Below are positions 17,647 through 25,104 of a stretch of 64,000 nucleotides of DNA, piece by piece. Location of the stretch: positions 1,357,501 through 1,421,500 of the forward strand of contig NZ_CP047146.1 in assembly GCF_009834125.1 (NCBI RefSeq), read 5' to 3'. Numbering within the stretch: the stretch's first letter is position 1; the number at the start of each line of letters is the position of its first letter. This stretch comes from Streptomyces sp. GS7. GTDB taxonomy: Bacteria > Actinomycetota > Actinomycetes > Streptomycetales > Streptomycetaceae. Below the pieces are notes generated by a model that saw nothing but the letters and a program-made list of their open reading frames with translations, was not told the origin of the DNA and did not search any database. Both the position numbers and the translations under genes were made by a program.

Positions 17647-18344
17647 CGCCCGGCCTCACCACGGGCCAGTCGGTAGCCGACACCGCGGACGGTGTGGATC
17701 AGCGGTGGGTCGCCGAGCTTGCGGCGCAGCTGGGAGACGACGACGTCGACGACGTTGGAGCTGGGTTCGGCCATCTCGTCCCAGCATTTCTCGATCAGTT
17801 CGGCGCGGGGCACCGCCTGGTCCGTACGGGTCGCCAGCACTTCCAGCAGCGCGAACTCCTTGCCGGTCAGCCAGAGCAGCACGCCGCCCCGGCGCACCTG
17901 TCGACGGGCGGTGTCGATCTCCAGGTCCGCGACGCGGTGCAGGGGCGGTCTGGCGCTCCCGGCCCGGCGGCACAGGCTGCGTACCCGGGCCACCAACTCG
18001 GGTGCGGCGAACGGCTTTACCAGGTAGTCGTCGCCCCCCGCGGCGAATCCCTCGACCCGGTCCGTGACGCGGTCGCGGGCCGTGAGGAACAGCACCGGCA
18101 CGGTGCGACCGGTCCGGCGCAGGTTCTGCACGTAGTCGAGGGCGTCGCCGGAAGGGAGCATCCGGTCGAAGACGGCGCAGTCGTACGCGGTGACGAACAG
18201 CGCCTCGTCCGCGGCGGGCAGGTCCGCCGCCTCGTCGACGGCAAGACCGTCGCCGCGCAGGGCCGCGGCCACGGTGAACCGCAGGTCGTCGTTGTCCTCG
18301 ATCACCAGTACGCGCACGGCGGCCAAGGGTAACCGCTCCCTCAT
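17643..18344 (-). CDS. OmpR-family response regulator
   Basis: Predicted 233 residues from ATG 18344, with GAGGA four bases upstream; a TTG three bases earlier is possible. Receiver domain: acidic pair in VIEDNDD, phosphoacceptor Asp about 60 in AVFDRMLPSG, Thr in FLTARD and Lys about 110 in YLVKPF. The C-terminal winged helix (about residues 135-230) shows VDVVVSQLRRKLGD and IHTVRGVGYRL, the recognition helix and wing of OmpR/PhoB proteins. It precedes and overlaps its partner kinase gene and is divergent from the TAP-like hydrolase gene, which it might control. That last point is inference from position only. Confidence 0.93.
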   Translation of the reverse strand: MRERLPLAAVRVLVIEDNDDLRFTVAAALRGDGLAVDEAADLPAADEALFVTAYDCAVFDRMLPSGDALDYVQNLRRTGRTVPVLFLTARDRVTDRVEGFAAGGDDYLVKPFAAPELVARVRSLCRRAGSARPPLHRVADLEIDTARRQVRRGGVLLWLTGKEFALLEVLATRTDQAVPRAELIEKCWDEMAEPSSNVVDVVVSQLRRKLGDPPLIHTVRGVGYRLARGEAGR

Positions 18345-18501
18345 CAAATCCTCATGGTGCCTTGGCGATGCTGCAGCGACGTATCAGGTGGCCGACGAGG
18401 GACGGAACGGAAAAGTGCAGCGATTTCCCTGGAGCAGCAGGAACCCGGGCAGGCGGGAGGGCCGGGCCGCGCCTGCGGACCGCCCCACGATCGCGTCGGC
18501 C

Positions 18502-20211
18502 GTGCGGTCCGTCGGCCGCACCCCCGACACCCCGGGTGCACGGGCACGCCGTACACCCCGGCGGCGCGGTGCCCTCGTCCTGGCCCTCACCGCGCTGGGC
18601 GCCGTCCAGCTCGTCGGCTGCTCCTCGGGCGGGTCGGGTGTGCGGGCGTCACACGCCACCGCAGAGCCTGCCGACCAGCCGGCGTTGCGCGCCTTCTACC
18701 AGCAGAAACTCACCTGGAGCCACTGCGGGAAGCTGCAGTGCGCCACGCTGACCGTCCCCATGGACTACGCGCACCCCCACAACGGGAGGACCTTCATCCT
18801 CCCCGTGATCAAGTCCGCCGCCACGGACCCGGGCCGACGGATCGGATCGCTGGTCTTCGACCCGGGCGGCCCGGGCGCCTCCGGAGTGGCCACACTGAAG
18901 TCGGACGGTGTGGCCTCCTTCGGCGCAGCCGCCAGGGCACGCTTCGACATCGTCGGATTCGACCCGCGCGGAGTCGCCGGCAGCAAACCCGCCCTGGACT
19001 GCACCGCCCCGGACGACGCGGAGGATCAGGCTCACACGACAGACCAGGCCGGGCAGAGCGAGTCCGGCACCGACGCACCGCAACCGCTGTATCCGCGCAC
19101 CGACGCCGAGCGCCGGGCCGCGCTCGCGGACGCCGACCGCACCGCGGCGCAGTGCAGGGCGCGCAGCGACGAGATCCTGCCGCACATAGGCACCCTGGAC
19201 GCGGCCCGCGACATGGACGTGCTGCGCGCCGCGCTCGGCGACGACCAACTCACCTACCTCGGCTGGTCCTACGGCACCTATCTGGGGACCGTCTACGCCG
19301 AGCAGTTCCCCCACCGCGTGCGCGCGCTGGTGCTCGACGGCGCCGTCGACCCCTCGCAGGGCTGGGCCCAGCAGGCCCTGAGCAGCGGCAGGGCCTTCCG
19401 CAAGGCGGTCGACGACTACGCCGACAAGTGCGCCCAGGTGGTGGGGGATTCCTGCCCCGCGGACACCCCGGACGGGGTCCGCACGCTCATAGCCGACCTG
19501 TTCGCGACAACAGCCCGCACCCCCCTGCCCGTCAAGGACGGCACCGAACGGGTCGACCAGACCACACTGCAGTCCGCCATCACCGCGTCGATGTACACGC
19601 CGGAAGCGCAGTGGCAGGACCTCTCCGAGGCCCTGAGCGCGGCCCGCGAGGGCGACGGCACCAAACTGGCCGCGATCGCGAACCACGGCGCGAGCCTCCA
19701 GGACGACGGCTCGGACACCTCGGGTGCCACGGACGCGCCGGGTGACGCAGCCGCCTCCGACGCCCCGGCCGACCACGGCGCAGCGGCCACTTCCCCACGT
19801 GACAACAGCACCGACATCCTGACCGCCGTCAACTGCGTCGACACACCGCACCCCAGGGACCCCCAGGCGTACTGGGACGTCCTCGACCGCGCCCACCGTG
19901 AGTCGGGTGTGTACGGCGCCTCCAACGTGCTCTCCGAACTCACCTGCCGGAACTGGCCGTCCGGCCCGCTCACGCCCCACCGGGTCAAGGCCGACGGCCT
20001 CCCGCCCGTCCTGGTCGTGGGCACCACCGGCGACGCCGCGACCCCGTACGACAACGCGCGGAGCCTCGCCGCACAGCTCCCGGGCGGCATGCTGCTCACC
20101 TACGAGGGCATGGGCCACACCGCCTACGGGCGCAGCAACAGGTGCGTCACCGACGCGGTGGACGGCTACCTCGTCGACCTCAAGCCCGTACGGCCGGGGG
20201 CGACCTGCTGA
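18502..20211 (+). CDS. Secreted alpha/beta hydrolase with TAP-like C-terminal domain (peptidase S33-type)
   Basis: Predicted 569 residues if GTG 18502 is used; GTG 18415 and 18388 are in frame but leave an over-long leader. The N-terminus is Arg-rich, then ALVLALTALGAVQLVGC, a lipobox, so it is probably a lipoprotein. The hydrolase fold shows LVFDPGGPGASG (oxyanion HG-type loop), FDPRGVAGS, the nucleophile elbow GWSYGT (Ser256), VVGTTGDAATP (Asp511) and GMGHTAYG (His539). This matches the tripeptidyl aminopeptidase / SlpD-SlpE type exported proteases of Streptomyces. A Ser/Asp/Ala-rich insertion of about 40 residues near 415-455 looks disordered. It is followed about 120 bases later by the kinase gene. 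Confidence 0.88.
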   Translation: MRSVGRTPDTPGARARRTPRRRGALVLALTALGAVQLVGCSSGGSGVRASHATAEPADQPALRAFYQQKLTWSHCGKLQCATLTVPMDYAHPHNGRTFILPVIKSAATDPGRRIGSLVFDPGGPGASGVATLKSDGVASFGAAARARFDIVGFDPRGVAGSKPALDCTAPDDAEDQAHTTDQAGQSESGTDAPQPLYPRTDAERRAALADADRTAAQCRARSDEILPHIGTLDAARDMDVLRAALGDDQLTYLGWSYGTYLGTVYAEQFPHRVRALVLDGAVDPSQGWAQQALSSGRAFRKAVDDYADKCAQVVGDSCPADTPDGVRTLIADLFATTARTPLPVKDGTERVDQTTLQSAITASMYTPEAQWQDLSEALSAAREGDGTKLAAIANHGASLQDDGSDTSGATDAPGDAAASDAPADHGAAATSPRDNSTDILTAVNCVDTPHPRDPQAYWDVLDRAHRESGVYGASNVLSELTCRNWPSGPLTPHRVKADGLPPVLVVGTTGDAATPYDNARSLAAQLPGGMLLTYEGMGHTAYGRSNRCVTDAVDGYLVDLKPVRPGATC

Positions 20212-20332
20212 CCGGACGCTCCACCGCACGCCCCTCCCTCGCCAGGCGGGGGAGGGCCCGTAGGCGATGCGGTTGGCAGGTACCGTTCACGGTGATCGTA
20301 AGCTTCGGCCACAGGGCGACAAGGAGGAGTCG

Positions 20333-21880
20333 GTGGGGCGGGACACCATGCTCGGAAGCCGCTATGAGCTCGTCGAGCGGCTCGGCCGCGGTGGTATGGG
20401 CACGGTCCACCGGGCGATGGACCACCGGCTGCGACGCACCGTCGCCGTCAAGCTGATGTCCCCGGAACTGGCCCACCATCCCGAATCGCGCGCCCGGTTC
20501 CAGCGCGAGGCGCACGCGGTGGCCGCCCTGAACCATCCGGCGGTCGCCACCATCCACGATGTCGGCGAGGAACCGGACGAGGAAGGGGAAGGCCCGCGGC
20601 CGTTCCTGGTGATGGAGTACGTGGCGGGCCGCACGCTCGCCGAGGTGCTGCGCACCGACCCGCTGTCGGTCGCACAGGCGATCACCGTGGCGTGCGAAGT
20701 GCTCGACGCCCTGGACCACAGCCACCAACACGGCATCGTGCACCGGGACATCAAACCGTCGAACATCATGCTCACCGGCCCCACGACGATAAAGGTGCTG
20801 GACTTCGGCATCGCCAAGGCCCTCGCCGAAGCCGCCACCCGTCTCACGGGCAGCGGGGTGGCCCCCGGCACGCCCGCCTACCTCTCCCCGGAGCAGATCA
20901 GCGGGGTGGAGATCGACCACCGGGCGGACCTGTACGCCATGGGCTGCCTGCTGTACGAACTCCTCACCGGGGCCCCGCCGTTCCAGGCGGATTCGCCGTT
21001 CGCCGTGATGCACCACCATCTGTTCACCGAGCCGGTGCCCCTCACCCGGCTCAGCCCGCAGATACCCCCCGCGGTGGCGGCGGTGGTCGCGCGGGCGCTG
21101 CGCAAGAACCCGGCGGAGCGCTTCGAGGATGCGGCGGCGATGCGTACGGCGCTGGCCGACGCGCTCGGCGCCGCATCGGCTCCGACGATGCGGGCGGACA
21201 CGCTGCCGACTCCGACCCCGACCCCGGCCGCGGCGCACTCGCGCAGCACCACCGCCCTCCGCCGGCTCCGCGCCGCGCTCCGTCCCTCCACCGCGGGCGC
21301 GTTGGCACTGATCGGAAGCCTTCTGTCATTGCTGTGCGCCGGTGGCGACCTGGTCGGCACCGACCACTTCGGCGAAGTCGCCCTCGCGGCAGGGTTGTCG
21401 GGCCTGCTCGCCCTGCCGTTCTCGCCCCGGCTGTCCAGCGTTGTGGCCTGGGGCCCGGTGGCGGAGACCATCGCGGTCTACTCCGAACTGCGGCGCGCCG
21501 AAGACGGCTGGGACCGCACGTATGTGGGCGTCGCGGTGCTGCTCGCGGTGACCGCGGCCCTCTGCCTCGCCGGTGCCGCCCGCAAGCGCGACGCCAGTCC
21601 CTACGCCGTGATCGTCTTCTGGTTCAGCGCCACCGCGTCGATCTGGTACTTCCTCGACGACCTGCACAAGCTCTTCGTCTTCTACCTCCTCCTGGCCGTG
21701 GTGACCCTTGCGGCGGCGGCCCAGGAGGCCGCCGACCGGTACCGGCGGCGCACGGCGGACCGACGGGCAGCCGGCGAAGGCCGCCGCGCGCGGGTCGGCG
21801 AGGCGCCGCCCGGCCGGATCCGGCGACCGGCCTCCCACGGCGATCGCCAAGCGGCAGACAGCACGTCGATCCCCGCTTGA
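20333..21880 (+). CDS. Membrane-anchored Ser/Thr protein kinase (PASTA-less)
   Basis: Predicted 515 residues. GTG 20333 is chosen because AAGGAGG sits five bases upstream. The kinase domain fills about residues 11-275: glycine loop LGRGGMGTV, VAVKL (Lys40), catalytic loop VHRDIKPSN, DFGIAKA, APGTPAYLSPEQ and ADLYAMGCLLYELLTG. All residues needed for Hanks-type catalysis are present. A short Thr/Pro linker leads to a C-terminal membrane region with about five hydrophobic segments (roughly 330-470), unusual in that there is no extracellular sensor domain, then a basic cytoplasmic tail. The substrate is unknown. Immediately downstream is a fragment of an AlkZ-like gene. Confidence 0.9.
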   Translation: MGRDTMLGSRYELVERLGRGGMGTVHRAMDHRLRRTVAVKLMSPELAHHPESRARFQREAHAVAALNHPAVATIHDVGEEPDEEGEGPRPFLVMEYVAGRTLAEVLRTDPLSVAQAITVACEVLDALDHSHQHGIVHRDIKPSNIMLTGPTTIKVLDFGIAKALAEAATRLTGSGVAPGTPAYLSPEQISGVEIDHRADLYAMGCLLYELLTGAPPFQADSPFAVMHHHLFTEPVPLTRLSPQIPPAVAAVVARALRKNPAERFEDAAAMRTALADALGAASAPTMRADTLPTPTPTPAAAHSRSTTALRRLRAALRPSTAGALALIGSLLSLLCAGGDLVGTDHFGEVALAAGLSGLLALPFSPRLSSVVAWGPVAETIAVYSELRRAEDGWDRTYVGVAVLLAVTAALCLAGAARKRDASPYAVIVFWFSATASIWYFLDDLHKLFVFYLLLAVVTLAAAAQEAADRYRRRTADRRAAGEGRRARVGEAPPGRIRRPASHGDRQAADSTSIPA

Positions 21881-21989
21881 TGCCGCACCTGCCGCAGAGT
21901 CGGACTCCGAGTCAGGCGGAGACGGCGGGAGCACGCAAGGCGGTTGTCCCTCAGCGGGTGACGCTCCCGCTCCCGCTCCCGGTCCCGCT

Positions 21990-22304
21990 GCCGCACTGCT
22001 GCCCGCGTTGGACCCGAGCCCCATGGGCTGGCGGGATCACGGCTTCTACCTCGGCCCCGACCACGTTCCCGCGCTTTTCGACCGGATGGGCAACATCGGG
22101 CCGACCGTGTGGTGGGACGGCCGGATCGTCGGCGGCTGGGCGCAGCGGAAGGACGGAACCCTGGCCTGGCGGCTGCTCGACGACCTCGGTCGGGAGGCCC
22201 GTACGGCCATCGCGGCCGAGGCGGAACGGATGACGGCCTTCCTCGGTGAGCGCCGCTTCACCCCCGCCTACCGCACCCCGTTGGAGCGCGAACTCGCCTC
22301 GTGA
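21990..22304 (+). pseudogene. 3' fragment of a winged-helix AlkZ/YcaQ-like gene
   Basis: The frame ending at 22304 encodes LLPALDPSPMGWRDHGFYLG, then MGNIGPTVWWDGRIVGGWAQR and a helical end (ERELAS). From memory this matches the C-terminal part of HTH_42 winged-helix proteins related to the DNA glycosylase AlkZ/YcaQ, in which LDPTPMGW and GPTVWWDGRVVGGWAQ are conserved. The upstream ~300 residues of that family are absent; the frame instead runs back through a Pro/Ser-rich stretch into the kinase gene in a different frame. It is therefore a remnant joined to the kinase gene by deletion, and marks the left edge of the disturbed region. Confidence 0.65.
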
Positions 22305-22953
22305 ACCCGACCCCGCGGTGTCCGGACGGCCGTCAGCCGGACCCACCGAGCCCAACAGGATCAACGGGCCCAACAGGCTCAACGGTTCCCTCCCCCTTCC
22401 CTCCTCCTTCCCTCCCCCTTGCTCTGAGGGAGCCGGCAGTCGGCCTCCCGGACGACGCCGTACATGTCGCGGACGGCACCGTGGGCGGTGCCCCGGAACC
22501 GGTTCTCACCGAGGCCACGAAACGGCCTCCGACCAGCAAAAAGACCCTCCCAGGGGGAGGGTCTGGCCTGGCGCCCCCAACCAGCCACAATACGAAAACC
22601 GAAGTACTCGTCGAGGCCGCGTCACTGAGCCTGCTCCCGGCGTACGCGAAGGTCTGCCGGGACGGGTACCGGGGAGAAACGGGCCGACCGGCACGGCGCA
22701 GCGGGTGACCGCCGGCGCCCGTGCTCCTCCTTGGGGGCGTGGGCGCTCGTGTGCTGCGTTGGCTCATGAGGTTTCGAGTCCCTGGCGGAAGCCACAAACA
22801 CGGGCTGGTCGTGCCGCGCCCCGGTGATCTGCCCTGAGTGTTGCAGACCCTGCTTGCCTCGGTTCGCCGGGACCGTCTGGCGAACCAGTGGCACAGTCAC
22901 GCGGCGTCCGTCCCCAACGGCCATTACGAGATCCGCTGGGGACGGCTCCAGTC
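22305..22953. other. Disturbed non-coding region with one strong hairpin
   Basis: About 650 bases with open frames but no recognisable protein and poor codon-position bias. The main structure is the terminator hairpin at 22543-22563. It separates the AlkZ-like remnant from the SUKH-type remnant. Confidence 0.4.
22543..22563 (-). terminator. Rho-independent terminator on the minus strand
   Basis: The arms GACCCTCC and GGAGGGTC close over a short loop. Read on the minus strand the stem is followed by TTTTT, giving a textbook terminator. It would stop transcription coming from the decayed toxin/immunity region to the right. Confidence 0.75.
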
Positions 22954-23415
22954 TCAGAGGAACGTCTTGTCCCAGTCGTCTGCGACCAGCGCCCGGACCG
23001 CGTTGTCGAAGCCGTTGGCGACCCGCTGGAATCCGGCGTCACAGGCGCGGTAGACGTCGCTGTTGTCGGCCAGCACAACGGCCTCCTGCGTATCGGTGGC
23101 CGTTCCGACGAGCAGGACGGGACGGCCGATGCGCTTGCCGAAAGACGCTCACACTCCTGGGTAGTGAATGTGCCGAGTCCATAGGCTCCTCCACCGAGGT
23201 GGTGAAGAACCTCTCACCGAAGCGATAGGACCAGGTCACGGTGAACTCGCCATAGGTTTCCAGGAATTCCCGGACACCAGCGGTGAATTCGAAGCCTTCC
23301 TCTTCGTACCGTCGACGCGCCTCCGCACATCCAGCGGGTGGATCTCAAAAACGCGCCCTGCCGGCCAGAGAGTTCCGCAGCTCTTCGAGTTCCCGACGTT
23401 CGGTCTCCCCGCTCA
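22954..23415 (-). pseudogene. Decayed SUKH-type immunity protein gene
   Basis: Three reading frames in succession give one plausible protein. The right part encodes FEFTAGVREFLETYGEFTV and SYRFGERFFTTSVEE. After a one-base loss near 23185 the next frame gives YGLGTFTTQECER. After a second loss near 23145 the last frame gives GRPVLLVGTATDTQEAVVLA, a VYRACDAGFQRVANGFDNAV segment and ends DDWDKTFL at the stop (22954-22956). The order (N-terminal helix with FLETYG, mid strand, late PVLLVG.. strand and a final helix ending in A-L-W) resembles SUKH-3 immunity proteins. At least two, probably three, single-base lesions make it non-functional unless they are sequencing errors. It directly follows the toxin remnant, the expected place for an immunity gene. 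Confidence 0.6.
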
Positions 23416-23420
23416 TCCCG

Positions 23421-24062
23421 TGAGCGCCTCTCCTCCGAATCCAGGCACCCACGTCTGGCAGTTGGCGCACATCTTGAACCACTTGCCCTTGGGGTTGACG
23501 GTCACCAGGTCGATGTTCTTGGGATCCGCGCCGTCCTGGATCGCTGTGGTGAACATCCGCGGTTCGCCGCACACTCCGGCCGGTCGGATGCTGCGATTCG
23601 GCGGGCATCGCGTCGGTCACGGTTTTTTCGTGGCCGGTCTCCGGGCCGCTTTCGCCGTGGTAGGTCTTACCGGTTTTGCGGTCTCGTCCAACAGAGTACG
23701 CGCCAGGGGCTTGCTCGCCTTCCTTGAGAGGGCTGGTGACGTCTTTGGTGCCTTGCTTGCCGAAGGGCCATCAGCTCCTTCCTGAGATCGGTGCTGTCGT
23801 CCGGCATGAGGCCGAGGGGGTCGCACCAGGTGTGCGGGTTGTGGACGTCGGCGTTGGGGTTCGGCGCGGGACTGAGACCCAGCGGGTCGGGGGTGGTCAG
23901 GGAGGTATGGCGGTCGGCCTGGTCGTAGGTCCAGGTGCTGGTGTGACCGCTGGGGGTGGTGCGGCCGGTACGGCGGCCGAGGGCATTCCCGCGCTGGCGG
24001 GACTGCCGCAGGCGGCCTCTGTGCTCTACGCCGAGCGGGAGCGGCCGGGCGCTGGTGCGCCT
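23421..24062 (-). pseudogene. Decayed RHS-repeat toxin tail with YwqJ-like deaminase domain
   Basis: On the minus strand from about 24060, GRRTGRTTPSGHTSTWTYD is a YD/RHS repeat. It is followed, with the usual RYYDPETGR-type core missing, by PDPLGLSPAPNPNADVHNP and DPLGLMPDD, the conserved end of RHS cores. A frameshift near 23765 leads to GAYSVGRDRKTGKTYHGESG and a second one near 23600 to CGEPRMFTTAIQDGADP, NIDLVTVNP and MCANCQTWVPG before the stop at 23421. The CGE and CxxC elements fit the zinc-binding deaminase toxins related to YwqJ. The gene lacks its N-terminus, has an internal RHS deletion and at least two frameshifts. Its immunity-type remnant follows six bases downstream. Confidence 0.65.
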
Positions 24063-24154
24063 GCCTGAGAAGACCGACGGGGCACGGCCCTGGCAAGGGG
24101 TTGGCGGCATGCGGAAGGCCCGCGGTGCGTCACGAGGCACCGCGGGCCTGGGCG

Positions 24155-24256
24155 GCTTGGCCGTGACGGGACGAGCCTGCGCGGCCGCCAGGACGAATGG
24201 TAGAAAGATTCATCTGCTTGCCGCCGTCGAGCACAGCACCGGCCTGGTTCTGGCCC
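24155..24256 (+). mobile_element. Fragment of an ISAs1-type transposase gene
   Basis: About 34 codons encode LAVTGRACAAARTNGRKIHLL then AAVEHSTGLVLA. This resembles the DGKTLRGAR..DGRKVHLLAA..H.TG.VLAQ segment of ISAs1-family transposases, with the catalytic Asp position already degraded. No terminal repeats and no remaining transposase sequence are visible. The fragment lies between the toxin remnant and the putative immunity gene, so an insertion followed by deletion may have truncated the RHS gene. Confidence 0.6.
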
Positions 24257-24298
24257 GACCCGCAAGATGGGCAAGACCACCATCGGTATCTGATCCGG

Positions 24299-24979
24299 TC
24301 ACGTACCGTCGATACGTGCGGTCGGGGCGACTCTGAGCGCTTCGACGCGGTCGCTGCGGACGAGGCGTTCGGCGAGCTCTTCTGAGCACGCCACATACGT
24401 GGAGGTTAGATCCCAGTCGCAGGCGACGACCCAAGTGCGGTCCTCGGGCCACCAGTGCTCCGGCCCGCCGTAGTCTTCGCCGGTGTGTGCTCTTACCGCC
24501 TCCAGGCCGGTGAGCGAGGACTTCCAAACAATGGGCTCTTCGTCCTGGAGGCTTCTGGCAAGCTCATAGCTGAAGAAAACCGCTTGGCCCGGTGCCGTGG
24601 CATCCGACAGAATCTCCACAAGCCCCTGGCGGGTATCCGCATCAGCTTCAGCCCCAGTGGTCTCCCACTGCTCCCCGATGGGCGGATTCAGCACCTCCTG
24701 CCCCAGCGGGCCATCAGTCAGTTCGCCGTGATATCGGGCACCGGCGGCCTCCGCCATCTCCTGCCACGTCCTGCGCAGTCCAGGTACTTCCTCCAGCCAC
24801 CAAGAGTGGAAGACACGTACGTACGCCGGGAAGCCCTCAGGAACAACTTCGGTGACGACATGCTGCCGTACGTCGGTGGACGGCGTCAGCCGCTCGTGCA
24901 GCCAGGCCAGTTCCTGCGTGGGGTCCGGTTCAGCCGCGAACTCATCCGTCATTTCCGTATTATCCATGCTCTCTATCAT
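24299..24979 (-). CDS. Putative immunity protein for the adjacent polymorphic toxin
   Basis: Predicted 226 residues from ATG 24979, with GGAG 11 bases upstream; ATG 24967 is an alternative. It is soluble, acidic and Trp-rich (SWWLEEVPGLRRTWQEM, PEHWWPEDRTWVVACDWDLTSTYV). I recognise no named domain. It lies 125 bases downstream of the toxin gene on the same strand, with a hairpin between them. A cytoplasmic acidic protein without signal peptide next to the toxic C-terminal end of a polymorphic toxin is the standard place for a cognate immunity protein, and that is the basis of the call. Codon use is less biased to G/C at third positions than in flanking core genes, consistent with horizontal spread. 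Confidence 0.6.
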   Translation of the reverse strand: MIESMDNTEMTDEFAAEPDPTQELAWLHERLTPSTDVRQHVVTEVVPEGFPAYVRVFHSWWLEEVPGLRRTWQEMAEAAGARYHGELTDGPLGQEVLNPPIGEQWETTGAEADADTRQGLVEILSDATAPGQAVFFSYELARSLQDEEPIVWKSSLTGLEAVRAHTGEDYGGPEHWWPEDRTWVVACDWDLTSTYVACSEELAERLVRSDRVEALRVAPTARIDGT

Positions 24980-25041
24980 CCCGGATGATTCTCCGCGCAA
25001 TGCTCGGGTCAGGCCCAGAAGAGGCCCGACAGTATGCAGAC

Positions 25042-25068
25042 GCCCCGCCGGAGGATTTCCGGCGGGGC
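25042..25068 (-). terminator. Hairpin between toxin and immunity genes
   Basis: Perfect 11-base arms (25042-25052 and 25058-25068) around a five-base loop lie between the toxin stop (25105) and the immunity start (24979). It probably ends or reduces toxin-gene transcription so that immunity can be expressed separately. No T-run follows. Confidence 0.65.
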
Positions 25069-25104
25069 ATCCAAGGGGGCTTACCGAAGTGCGGTCAGAC
25101 CTCG

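Noticed and set aside
22301..22708. 135-codon plus-strand frame after the AlkZ-like remnant
   Set aside because: Pro/Ser-rich, starts at the remnant's stop, crosses a terminator hairpin and shows no domain.
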